The notes beneath the pieces are model-generated. The model was not told where the DNA came from, ran no database searches, and worked only from the letters and a program-made list of their open reading frames with translations. A stretch of DNA of 49,655 nucleotides from Clostridia bacterium. Lineage in GTDB: Bacteria > Bacillota > Clostridia > RUG12999. Below are positions 8,423 to 15,004 of the stretch, piece after piece. Both the position numbers and the translations under genes were made by a program. Positions within the stretch are counted from its first letter, which is position 1; each line of letters begins with the position of its first letter. The stretch lies in assembly GCA_022801925.1 (NCBI GenBank), contig JAAWTG010000017.1, positions 1 to 49,655 on the forward strand, read 5' to 3'.

Positions 8423-8506
8423 AATGATTACTCTTGACAATCGCATTCATTTTGTGTATAATAAAATATAGAAAAGGCAAGACCTCAAACGGTTATGCCA
8501 AAACGT
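8423..8506 (+). repeat. Promoter/leader repeat, copy 1 (copy 2 at 8769-8850)
   Basis: A block of about 80 bp covering a consensus promoter and the hairpin GGCAAGACC...GGTTATGCC is nearly identical in two direct copies (8423-8506 and 8769-8850), differing at only a handful of positions. The copies diverge completely right after GCCAAAA. Confidence 0.9.
8434..8462 (+). promoter_or_regulatory. Consensus promoter of the plus-strand small RNA
   Basis: Perfect TTGACA (8434-8439), 17-bp spacer, perfect TATAAT (8457-8462). There is no ORF with a ribosome binding site downstream; a terminator follows within 90 bp. Confidence 0.88.
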
Positions 8507-8551
8507 TATTATTTTAAAATAACACGGCTTTGACGGGGCGTGTTATTTTTT
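8469..8551 (+). ncRNA. Putative antisense antitoxin RNA
   Basis: Predicted RNA of about 80 nt starting near 8469 and ending in the T run at 8545-8552. Its 5' half forms a hairpin (8476-8484 with 8491-8499: GGCAAGACC against GGTTATGCC). Its 3' half is the terminator stem 8516-8526/8539-8549 and is fully complementary to the 3' end of the convergent peptide mRNA. The peptide mRNA leader carries the same hairpin elements (GGTAAGAC and GGTTATGCC), so arms could be exchanged between the two RNAs. This fits an antisense regulator of a type I toxin, like the convergent RNA I/RNA II pair of the Enterococcus par locus. Function is inferred; promoter, hairpins and overlap are seen directly. Confidence 0.65.
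8516..8549. terminator. Shared terminator of the convergent RNA pair
   Basis: 11-bp perfect stem AAAATAACACG/CGTGTTATTTT (8516-8526 with 8539-8549), 12-nt loop. Strong T run on the plus strand; weaker T-rich end on the minus strand. It overlaps the stop codon of the 22-residue ORF. Confidence 0.8.
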
Positions 8552-8611
8552 TATGGAAATTACCAAAAGTAATAGAATTATCATAAACAATATTATGTAT
8601 TCCTTATCCAT
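8543..8611 (-). CDS. 22-residue hydrophobic peptide, putative type I toxin
   Basis: A tiny ORF that standard gene callers miss. The peptide begins MDKEY, continues with about 15 almost uninterrupted I/L/V/F/M residues (IILFMIILLLLVISI) and ends KK: a charged N-terminus, one membrane span and a basic tail, as in Fst-, TxpA- and BsrG-type toxins. The ATG is preceded by AAAGGGGGTGAT with 5-nt spacing, a near-ideal ribosome binding site. The mRNA would start near 8683 from a perfect consensus promoter, giving a leader of about 70 nt, and end in the terminator shared with the opposing small RNA. Length 22 residues fits the small end of Fst-family toxins, but I see no specific sequence match. Toxicity is inferred. 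Confidence 0.7.
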   Translation of the reverse strand: MDKEYIILFMIILLLLVISIKK

Positions 8612-8689
8612 AAGCTATCACCCCCTTTCCCGGAGATGATGGCATAACCGCCCAGCTTTTACACCGTTTTCAGTCTTACCTTAGAATAT

Positions 8690-8718
8690 ATTATATCCGA
8701 ACTTTAAATCCATGTCAA
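8690..8718 (-). promoter_or_regulatory. Consensus promoter of the toxin-like mRNA
   Basis: Minus strand: TTGACA (8718-8713), 17-bp spacer, TATAAT (8695-8690), both hexamers perfect. It is followed by GGTAAGAC, AAAACGGT and GGTTATGCC, the same landmarks as in the opposing RNA. Confidence 0.88.
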
Positions 8719-8779
8719 GATATATACCAAAAAATATTTATACCTTCATTCCTTTCTATTTTTATATAAAATCATAGTC

Positions 8780-8808
8780 TTGACAGTCACATTCATTTTG
8801 TGTATAAT
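8780..8808 (+). promoter_or_regulatory. Consensus promoter of the orphan antitoxin-like RNA
   Basis: Perfect TTGACA (8780-8785), 17-bp spacer, TATAAT (8803-8808), nearly identical to the promoter at 8434-8462. Confidence 0.87.
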
Positions 8809-8814
8809 AGAATA

Positions 8815-8903
8815 TAGAAAAAGGCAAGACCTCAAACGGTTATGCCAAAATCGGGTTTTGTAAGATAGCCCTAACTTTGGTCGGTGGGGGCTATCTTACT
8901 TTT
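8815..8903 (+). ncRNA. Orphan second copy of the antitoxin-like RNA
   Basis: Same promoter, 5' end and GGCAAGACC...GGTTATGCC hairpin (8823-8846) as the RNA at 8469-8551, but a different 3' half. A 12-bp perfect terminator stem GTAAGATAGCCC/GGGCTATCTTAC (8860-8871 with 8888-8899) is followed by TTTTA. The opposite strand shows no hydrophobic ORF with a ribosome binding site: frames there stop after 5-8 codons. It may be an orphan antitoxin, a decoy, or a relic whose toxin was lost. Confidence 0.6.
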
Positions 8904-8934
8904 ATCGCAAGTGTCATCAAAAAATATCAATCAT

Positions 8935-8974
8935 AAAAAATCAGCATATCGCAAATGCGATATGCTGATTTTTT
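8935..8974. terminator. Bidirectional terminator after the HAD gene
   Basis: 19-bp perfect inverted repeat (8935-8953 with 8956-8974; core TCAGCATATCGCA) with A6/T6 ends, directly after the HAD gene stop on the minus strand. Confidence 0.92.
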
Positions 8975-8977
8975 ATA

Positions 8978-9646
8978 TCACAGTCCCAGCAGGGCGGGGA
9001 CTTCCAGCAGCGAATCCACCACTGCGCTCACGCCCGGAACACTGTCAAACAGCGTTCGGTCGTGCATGGAGTTGACGGCAATCACTGTTTGCACGCCTGC
9101 TGCACGCGCGGCTTTCACGCCGGACGCCGCGTCCTCCAGCACCACTGCGTCCTCCGGTTTCACGCCCAGCCGCTTCGCTGCAGCAAGATAGATATCCGGA
9201 TAGGGTTTGCCGCGAAACGACCCGTCCGCATAGACGATATGCTCCGGCGAAAACCAACGGGAAAGCGCGAAATGCTCCAGATAAAACTGCAAATTTTCTG
9301 CGTCGCTGGACGTTGCAATCGCAATCGACCATTTTTCTGCCACTAATCTGTCCAGCAACTCCTCTGCGCCCTCCGCCAAATGAAATGATGCAGGGTCTGC
9401 CAAACACAGCTCCCGATAGAACGCTTCCTTCTCCCGCCCGATTTCGTCCGCCTGCGCCGCCGTATATTTGCCCGGCTGGAGATAGTCCAAAATCAGTTCA
9501 TTGGTTTTGCCCAGCACATGCCGGTGCAGTTCCTCCTCGTCCAGCTTTCTGCCGCACAGTTTTTCCGCAAACACACGCCACGCCTCATGATGTTTTTCTG
9601 TGTCCCAAAACAGCGTGCCGTTAAAATCAAATATGACCGGTTTCAT
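8978..9646 (-). CDS. HAD-family phosphatase (beta-phosphoglucomutase-like subfamily)
   Basis: 222-residue haloacid-dehalogenase superfamily hydrolase, subfamily IA. Motif I is VIFDFNGTL with nucleophile Asp7; the cap domain covers about residues 16-85; motif II is ATSSD (111-115); motif III is the lysine in RGKPYPDIY; motif IV is VVLEDAASG. Motif I reads DxN instead of DxD: the second aspartate, usually the acid/base, is Asn9. A DFNGT version recurs in a Firmicute subgroup of uncharacterised HAD proteins, so it need not be an inactive copy. Substrate unknown, probably a small sugar phosphate. It lies downstream of rqcP, where B. subtilis has yabP/yabQ. Confidence 0.88.
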   Translation of the reverse strand: MKPVIFDFNGTLFWDTEKHHEAWRVFAEKLCGRKLDEEELHRHVLGKTNELILDYLQPGKYTAAQADEIGREKEAFYRELCLADPASFHLAEGAEELLDRLVAEKWSIAIATSSDAENLQFYLEHFALSRWFSPEHIVYADGSFRGKPYPDIYLAAAKRLGVKPEDAVVLEDAASGVKAARAAGVQTVIAVNSMHDRTLFDSVPGVSAVVDSLLEVPALLGL

Positions 9647-9685
9647 GCCCTGTCCCCTTCCTGTTTTCTCCTATTTTGCCCTGTC

Positions 9686-9925
9686 TTACAGCACCTCATA
9701 CAGCGACGACGCCGCGTCCTTGCCCACATGGTCTTCCACTGCCAGCACGCGCACCTTTAGCGTCTTTTCACCCAGCCGAATTTCAATCTCGTCGCCGATT
9801 TTGACCTTATCGCCCGCTTTAGCTGTGTTTCCGTTGATAGAAATTCGTCCGCCGCTGCACGCTTCATTCGCAACGGTGCGGCGTTTAATCAGGCGCGACA
9901 CTTTTAAAAATTTGTCGATTCTCAT
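9686..9925 (-). CDS. rqcP: RqcP (YabO), S4-domain RNA-binding protein of ribosome quality control
   Basis: 79-residue S4-domain protein opening MRIDKFLKVSRLIKRRTVAN and containing GGRISINGNTAKAGDKVKIGDEIEI, which matches YabO/RqcP of Bacillus. Known family role: with RqcH it drives poly-alanine tailing of nascent chains on stalled 50S subunits. I use ATG 9925, preceded by GCAGGAGGAC, rather than the upstream start that adds six residues. Gene order flippase-mazG-hup-rqcP matches the yabM-yabN-yabO region. Length and motifs are complete. Confidence 0.93.
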   Translation of the reverse strand: MRIDKFLKVSRLIKRRTVANEACSGGRISINGNTAKAGDKVKIGDEIEIRLGEKTLKVRVLAVEDHVGKDAASSLYEVL

Positions 9926-9951
9926 GCAATCGTCCTCCTGCAATTGTTCAC

Positions 9952-9995
9952 AAAAAAAGCAAGGGCAAGTTTCTTTTTCAAAAAACTCCCCTTGC
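9952..9995 (-). terminator. Terminator of hup
   Basis: GCAAGGG (9959-9965) pairs with CCCTTGC (9989-9995), with an inner A/T-rich stem; on the minus strand a run of seven T follows. It lies between hup and rqcP, so rqcP must be reached by read-through or its own promoter. Confidence 0.75.
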
Positions 9996-10013
9996 CGTCT
10001 TTTTTGGTTTTAA

Positions 10014-10295
10014 TTATTTGCCTGCTACAGCATCTTTCAGCGCTTTGCTTACTTTGAATGCCGGTACATCAGCAGCCGGAATAGTGATCCGTTTGGAAGG
10101 ATCCTGCGGGTTGATACCCTGTCTTGCTGCTCTATGTTTGGTTTCAAATGTACCGAAACCTACCAGAGAGATTTTGTCTTTTGCTACCAAAGTTTCCTGT
10201 ACGGTTTCAATGAAAGCGTTCAGTACTTTTTCAGCGTCTTTCTTTGTTACTTCAGCTTTATCAGCCATTTTTGCTACCAGTTCTGCCTTATTCAT
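10014..10295 (-). CDS. hup: HU-family nucleoid DNA-binding protein
   Basis: 93-residue HU/IHF-family histone-like protein: MNKAELVAKMADKAEVTKKD start, GFGTFETKHRAARQGINPQD DNA-binding arm, and TIPAADVPAFKVSKALKDAV end. It bends and compacts DNA as a dimer. A TTGAAA/17/TATGAT promoter lies 45 bp upstream and GAGGAGGATG precedes the ATG. Placement between mazG and rqcP is usual in Clostridia. Confidence 0.97.
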   Translation of the reverse strand: MNKAELVAKMADKAEVTKKDAEKVLNAFIETVQETLVAKDKISLVGFGTFETKHRAARQGINPQDPSKRITIPAADVPAFKVSKALKDAVAGK

Positions 10296-10340
10296 GTGTT
10301 ACATCCTCCTCATTTGTGGTAATACTTAAATACTGGATAT

Positions 10341-10369
10341 ATCATAACCTATTTCACCGAATTTTTCAA
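10341..10369 (-). promoter_or_regulatory. Promoter of hup
   Basis: Minus strand TTGAAA (10369-10364), 17-bp spacer, TATGAT (10346-10341). Confidence 0.75.
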
Positions 10370-10446
10370 TATATTTCGCGTAAAATCAGCATTTTGAATG
10401 GTTTCCACGGAAATATTTAGGAAAATTGCATAAAACTTCACAAAGT

Positions 10447-11232
10447 TTACAGCCCTTTTGCCTTGGCTTCGTCCCATATAGCGTCCAGTTCCGCCATTGT
10501 CATCTCCTCTAAATCCCGTCCCGTTTGCTGCATTTTGTCCTCCATATAGCAAAAACGGCGGATAAATTTCGCACTGCTGTCCCGCAAAGCGATTTCAGGA
10601 TTGGTTTTACAAGCGCGGCTGACATTGACTGCAGCAAACAGCACGTCGCCAAATTCCATATCAATATTTTTTTGGTCTCCTTCCGCCACCGCTTCTTCCA
10701 GCTCGTCCACTTCCTCACGCAATTTTTCCAGCATTGCTTTGACAGAATCGAAATCAAAACCAACTTTTGCAGCGCGTTTTTGCACCTTTTCCGCATATAG
10801 CAATGCCGGAAGCGACTGCGCCACGTCCTGCATGAGCTGCGAGGTTTTTGTCTGCCCGCGCTCCTGCTTTTTGATTTCGTCCCAGTTTTTCAGCACTTCC
10901 TCCGCGGTATCCGCCTGTACATCGCCAAACACGTGCGGGTGCCGCCGCACCATTTTTTCACACACCAGACGCAGCACATCGTTTATCGTGAAGTCTCCCT
11001 GTTCCTGTCCAATCTGCGCCATCATTGCCACCTGCAGCAGCAAATCGCCCAGTTCGTCCGCCAAATGCATACCGCCCTCTGCTGCCGCGTCCGTCACTTC
11101 ATAGGCTTCCTCCACCACATAAGGTCGCAGGCTGTCAATGGTCTGTTTTCTGTCCCACGGGCAGCCGCCTTCACCACGCAGCCGCGCCACAATGTCCATC
11201 AAATCCTCCAAGCGATAGGTTTTTTCGCTCAT
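10447..11232 (-). CDS. mazG: MazG nucleoside triphosphate pyrophosphohydrolase
   Basis: 261-residue MazG protein with two tandem MazG units: N-terminal LMDIVARLRGEGGCPWDRKQ...EEAYEV...HLADELGDLLLQV (about 8-75) and C-terminal EEVDELEEAV...DMEFGDVLFAAVNVSR (about 160-215). The E-xx-E/E-xx-D metal ligands are visible in both. It hydrolyses (d)NTPs to monophosphates and pyrophosphate, a house-cleaning function. I start at the second ATG (MSEKT, 11232), spaced 8 nt from AGAGGA; the longer start has the SD directly abutting it. It begins 5 nt after the flippase stop, so the two are co-transcribed. Unlike B. subtilis YabN there is no tetrapyrrole-methylase half. Confidence 0.93.
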   Translation of the reverse strand: MSEKTYRLEDLMDIVARLRGEGGCPWDRKQTIDSLRPYVVEEAYEVTDAAAEGGMHLADELGDLLLQVAMMAQIGQEQGDFTINDVLRLVCEKMVRRHPHVFGDVQADTAEEVLKNWDEIKKQERGQTKTSQLMQDVAQSLPALLYAEKVQKRAAKVGFDFDSVKAMLEKLREEVDELEEAVAEGDQKNIDMEFGDVLFAAVNVSRACKTNPEIALRDSSAKFIRRFCYMEDKMQQTGRDLEEMTMAELDAIWDEAKAKGL

Positions 11233-11237
11233 GTTTC

Positions 11238-12854
11238 TCATCCTCTCAGCAGTTTCATCTTTTGCAGCAACCGCACTATTTTTTCACCCTTGGGCAGGAC
11301 GCCGATTTCCTCTTTGGTAATCGTGCCCATTGCCAGCAGCATCATACCATAGACCAACGCGCCGACGCCGATTGCCGCCACTAATTTTATTCCTGTTTCA
11401 ATGCGTCCGGTTCCTGTGAGCAGCAGGCTGCCGACCCAATACACACCCCATGCGACCGCCCCCATCACCGCCACGGAAACAGCAATGCGCAACAGCCCTT
11501 TCAAGGGGTTTGCTTTGGTAATTTTAATCACGTAAAACAGGTTCAGCGACATATAAATGAAATAACAAACGCTTGTTCCAATGGGCGCGCCGTTGATGTT
11601 CACAGACGGTATCCCTATCAAAATCCAGTTGACGGCTATTTTTGCCACACCCGCTATAAAAATATTGACAACCGGAATCCAGACGTTGCCCGTTGCCTGA
11701 AGCAAAGAATTGCACACCAGCACCATGGATACAAACAAAATTGCCGGACACACCAGTCGCAGCAGTAAGGTTGCGTCTGTGGTGGCAAACATCAATTGTA
11801 AAATAGGGGGAGCGAGTACCGCCATACCCACCGCGCAGGGTGTACCGAACAAAATCGTCATTTTCAGCGCCTGTTCCGCTGTGGATTTCACCTGCCGTTT
11901 ATCCCCCAGCGTATAGGCGCGCGCCACCGCCGGCACCAATGCCAGACACAGCGACATCACCAGCGTGGGCGGCATGTTATACATGGTGACTGCTTTTGCC
12001 GTATAACGTCCATATAGCGTCACACGGTCTTCCGAAAGCAAATGTTCAATGGACGCCAATCGGTTCCCCACCAAGGCAAGGTCCGTTAAGTTGGTTAAGG
12101 TAAGCACAGAGGCGCTGATGGTGATAGGGATTGCAATTTTCACCATATCCCAAAGAATCTTCCTGCGGCTGCGAATGGTTTGCTCTTTGTCCATATCCGC
12201 ATAGATGTCTTTTTTCTTCTTCATGTAAATAGACATGAGTACAATAAAACCGGCAAAAGTACCGAACGTTACGCCTGTTACCGCACCTGTAGCCGCCACT
12301 TGGTCGCTGATCCCCAGAAGCAAATATGCCAATAGATATCCAACCACCAGTTTCCCCAGCGCCTCCACCACTTCACTCACCGCTGTGGGCGCCATGTTGC
12401 TCATACCTTGAAAAAAACCGCGGTATACGCTCATCAGCGACACAAACAACAGCGCCGGCGCAATTGCCTGAATGACCATATAGGTACCCGGAAGATCGGT
12501 TATCGCTTCAATTTGCCGCGCTCCAAAAAACAAAACGCAGCTTCCCAAAATACCAATGACAATAAAAATCAAATAGGCGATAAAAAAAATGCGTTTGGTT
12601 TCTTTCAGTCTGCCGAGCGCCATGCTCTCCGACACCATGCGCGACACTGCCACCGGCAGTCCTGCTGTTGCAATGATAAACACGCCTGCATATACACTGT
12701 AACCGGAATTAAAATATCCCATACCATGGTCGCCAATCAGATTGGTAAGCGGAATTTTAAATCCTGCACCAATGATTTTCACTGCCAAGTTTGCAATCAG
12801 CAAAATCAGCGTTCCCCCTAAAACCGACTGCGACTGTATCTTACTTTTTCCCAT
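11238..12854 (-). CDS. SpoVB/YabM-type polysaccharide flippase (MOP superfamily)
   Basis: 538-residue integral membrane protein with about 14 hydrophobic segments: LGGTLILLIANLAVKIIGAG near the N-terminus, then GMGYFNSGYSVYA and RMVSESMALGR. It belongs to the polysaccharide-transporter branch of the MOP flippases (SpoVB, YabM, MurJ relatives), which flip lipid-linked precursors. Position before mazG-hup-rqcP matches yabM. Start chosen at ATG 12854, 12 nt after AAGGAGG; the longer frame would start with TTG and read through that Shine-Dalgarno. Promoter TTGTCT/17/TATAAT lies at 12961-12933. Whether it acts in sporulation or wall/polysaccharide export is not decidable here. Confidence 0.9.
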   Translation of the reverse strand: MGKSKIQSQSVLGGTLILLIANLAVKIIGAGFKIPLTNLIGDHGMGYFNSGYSVYAGVFIIATAGLPVAVSRMVSESMALGRLKETKRIFFIAYLIFIVIGILGSCVLFFGARQIEAITDLPGTYMVIQAIAPALLFVSLMSVYRGFFQGMSNMAPTAVSEVVEALGKLVVGYLLAYLLLGISDQVAATGAVTGVTFGTFAGFIVLMSIYMKKKKDIYADMDKEQTIRSRRKILWDMVKIAIPITISASVLTLTNLTDLALVGNRLASIEHLLSEDRVTLYGRYTAKAVTMYNMPPTLVMSLCLALVPAVARAYTLGDKRQVKSTAEQALKMTILFGTPCAVGMAVLAPPILQLMFATTDATLLLRLVCPAILFVSMVLVCNSLLQATGNVWIPVVNIFIAGVAKIAVNWILIGIPSVNINGAPIGTSVCYFIYMSLNLFYVIKITKANPLKGLLRIAVSVAVMGAVAWGVYWVGSLLLTGTGRIETGIKLVAAIGVGALVYGMMLLAMGTITKEEIGVLPKGEKIVRLLQKMKLLRG

Positions 12855-12932
12855 CTCCCGCAATTCCTCCTTCTGTTCGTTTGCCAAATTCCAAATCTAT
12901 GCTTTTTCTATGATTTTCTTTTTATCACTACC

Positions 12933-12961
12933 ATTATAACGCGTTTGGTCTTTCAAGACAA
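12933..12961 (-). promoter_or_regulatory. Promoter of flippase-mazG operon
   Basis: Minus strand TTGTCT (12961-12956), 17-bp spacer, TATAAT (12938-12933). Confidence 0.65.
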
Positions 12962-13013
12962 GGAAAACTTTCCTTTTCTATGGAAGATTCACAAATATTT
13001 CATATTTTGCGCA

Positions 13014-13042
13014 TTGACCTTATACTATTATTATGTTACAAT
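13014..13042 (+). promoter_or_regulatory. Promoter of the RelA/SpoT-domain gene
   Basis: TTGACC (13014-13019), 17-bp spacer, TACAAT (13037-13042); start codon 50 nt downstream. Confidence 0.75.
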
Positions 13043-13091
13043 CAAAATGGTAAGAACCGGTCTGCCGGACATACAGAAAGGAATTCTTCTC

Positions 13092-14612
13092 ATGGAACTT
13101 CGTATCTTTGAATTTATCGGCAAAACTGCCGATTACATAGAAAACATGCGCGATGAACTGGAGGCAATCAAACTGGAACTGGAACTCTATTTCAACCAGA
13201 TTCTGGCAGGGTCTGACGAGGGATTCATCAACATTTCCTCACGTATCAAAGAGACTGCCAGCCTCAAGGAAAAAATCATCCGCAACAGCTATTATAAAAA
13301 CTATGACGAACCGCAGCAGCTCATTGACAACCTCTCCGATTTAATCGGTATCCGGCTGGAATGCCGTTTCATTGACGATGAGTACCGGCTCTACAAGTTG
13401 CTGCTGAAATATTTCACCAAAATCAACGAGGACGGGTATTACTATAACCAGTTCAATCCTGCTATCTCCCTTGCGCTGGAGGAAAAACAGCCGCAAACAC
13501 AGCGCAACGGTTTTACCATTTACAAAATCGACGGATTGTATCAAAAAAACGGACGGCGGCTGCGGTTTGAACTGCAAATCAAAAGTCTGGTCAATTTGTT
13601 TTGGAGTGAAATTGAGCACAAAATTATCTATAAAAACGACGCGTATGTGCTGGCGGACGGTTTCCTGAAGGACATTATGGTGACGGTGAAAAACATTTTC
13701 ACCATGCTGGACAACCAGCTTCTCATTTTATATAAACGGTTCAATTCCGGCACCACTATCGGCACGGCGCAGCAGCGGGAAAACATTCGCGCGCTTTTGT
13801 CCAAAAGCATTTTTGACATATTTGCGCACAAGATGCGGCAGGATATTGGATTCATTGTGGAATTCCGTTCCTCCTGCGATTTGATTATTGATTATATTAT
13901 CATGAAAAGCAATGTGGACGACACTGCTTCCTATAATGCGTTGATGGTGGATTTGCTGGAACGGCTGCAAACGATTGCGGCGCGGCAAATTGAATTCAAC
14001 AGCGAAATCACGTTTGAACGTCCCTACCGGCTGGAGAATCCGGTGGAAAAACGGCTGGGCGATACCATCGCTTCCTTAATTAATGTAGACTACCGCTGGC
14101 ACCTATTTTTCACCATTTTGTTTGAACTGGAGCCGGGCAACAATGCGGAGGATTTTGAAAACTTCATCACCTTTCTCACGCAGCGTTTTGCTGCCAGCCG
14201 CCCGTTCCACAAGCTGCACAAACTGTTTCATGAAAACTTGACGCACGACATGGAATCCAGTTTGCTGATGAAAATGGCAGATTGTTTTGAAACGTATCAA
14301 AACATTGATTTCATACACCAAGACCGCATTGACATGATTCAAAAAGTGTTTGGCGACATTGTCAAGTTCATTTGCATGAGCGTGCGCACTGAAAAAGAAT
14401 GGCAGGCGTGCCGCACCATTTTTCTGGACATGTTCGCGCTCCGTCTGGGCGCTATGCTGGACATGAAAACAGACGCGGTACTGCTGGAGGAATGCGTTAA
14501 CGCCATTGAAACAAGCATGTTGCGTCCGCGTATTCGTCTCCATCTGCTGGACTATATCACGGAAAATGTGACCACAATTGACGGCGTGGTGCGGCATTTG
14601 GATAAAAAATAA
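13092..14612 (+). CDS. RelA/SpoT-domain protein with large uncharacterised C-terminal region
   Basis: 506-residue cytosolic protein. Residues about 45-185 resemble the (p)ppGpp synthetase domain: SSRIKETASLKEKIIR (49-64, ATP-side basic residues), LSDLIGIRLECRF (81-93, the D-x-x-G-x-R motif) and RFELQIKSLVNLFWSEIEHK (158-177, with the catalytic-type Glu160 before Gln162). The guanine-binding G-loop is atypical: instead of GYxSIH the best candidate is NGFTIYKIDGLY (139-150). No HD hydrolase, TGS or ACT domain. Residues 200-506 are helical without a recognised domain; small alarmone synthetases normally end near 200-260. ATG 13092 follows AGAAAGGAA. It may make an alarmone, another nucleotide, or only bind one. 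Confidence 0.8.
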   Translation: MELRIFEFIGKTADYIENMRDELEAIKLELELYFNQILAGSDEGFINISSRIKETASLKEKIIRNSYYKNYDEPQQLIDNLSDLIGIRLECRFIDDEYRLYKLLLKYFTKINEDGYYYNQFNPAISLALEEKQPQTQRNGFTIYKIDGLYQKNGRRLRFELQIKSLVNLFWSEIEHKIIYKNDAYVLADGFLKDIMVTVKNIFTMLDNQLLILYKRFNSGTTIGTAQQRENIRALLSKSIFDIFAHKMRQDIGFIVEFRSSCDLIIDYIIMKSNVDDTASYNALMVDLLERLQTIAARQIEFNSEITFERPYRLENPVEKRLGDTIASLINVDYRWHLFFTILFELEPGNNAEDFENFITFLTQRFAASRPFHKLHKLFHENLTHDMESSLLMKMADCFETYQNIDFIHQDRIDMIQKVFGDIVKFICMSVRTEKEWQACRTIFLDMFALRLGAMLDMKTDAVLLEECVNAIETSMLRPRIRLHLLDYITENVTTIDGVVRHLDKK

Positions 14613-14631
14613 TTTCGCTGATTGGGGTTGA

Positions 14632-14661
14632 AGGCAAACAAAAGTCAAATATTGTTTGCCT
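14632..14661. terminator. Weak hairpin after the RelA/SpoT-domain gene
   Basis: AGGCAAAC/GTTTGCCT stem (14632-14639 with 14654-14661), 14-nt loop, no T run. It could be a terminator without a tail or an mRNA-end structure. Confidence 0.35.
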
Positions 14662-14712
14662 AACACCCTTTCCACTAGAACAGAATCAAACAGAAAAGGA
14701 GCGTGAATCAAT

Positions 14713-14967
14713 ATGACATATCACTACAAGCCCAAGGGCGTTTGTTCCAAAGAAATGCAGCTTGATATTCAAGACGGTATTTTAAAGGAAGTGAAAATTG
14801 TTGGCGGCTGCGACGGAAACCGCCAAGGCGTATGCGCTTTGGTCAAAGGTCTTCCTGCAAAAGACGTGATGGAAAAACTGCGCGGTATTGACTGTCGCGG
14901 TCGCGGAACGTCTTGCCCCGACCAGCTTGCAAAAGCCATTGCGGAATATTTGGAAACTTCTGAATAA
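14713..14967 (+). CDS. TSCPD-domain protein (TIGR03905-type)
   Basis: 84-residue protein belonging to the small TSCPD-domain family: MTYHYKPKGVCSKEMQLDI start, GGCDGNRQGVCALVKGL middle, and the name-giving TSCPDQLAKAI near the C-terminus (residues 68-78). Four cysteines (11, 33, 40, 61/70 region) could bind metal. The same domain is fused to the end of some ribonucleotide reductases; the stand-alone function is unknown. GAAAAGGAGCG precedes the ATG. The sulfatase gene starts 38 nt after its stop. Confidence 0.9.
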   Translation: MTYHYKPKGVCSKEMQLDIQDGILKEVKIVGGCDGNRQGVCALVKGLPAKDVMEKLRGIDCRGRGTSCPDQLAKAIAEYLETSE

Positions 14968-15004
14968 TCCGCTGAAACTACTAAAAAAAGGAGATGTTGT
15001 TACA

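Noticed and set aside
8900-8990. Second toxin ORF facing the orphan antitoxin-like RNA
   Set aside because: Searched on the minus strand: ATG frames stop after 5 to 8 codons and none has a ribosome binding site.
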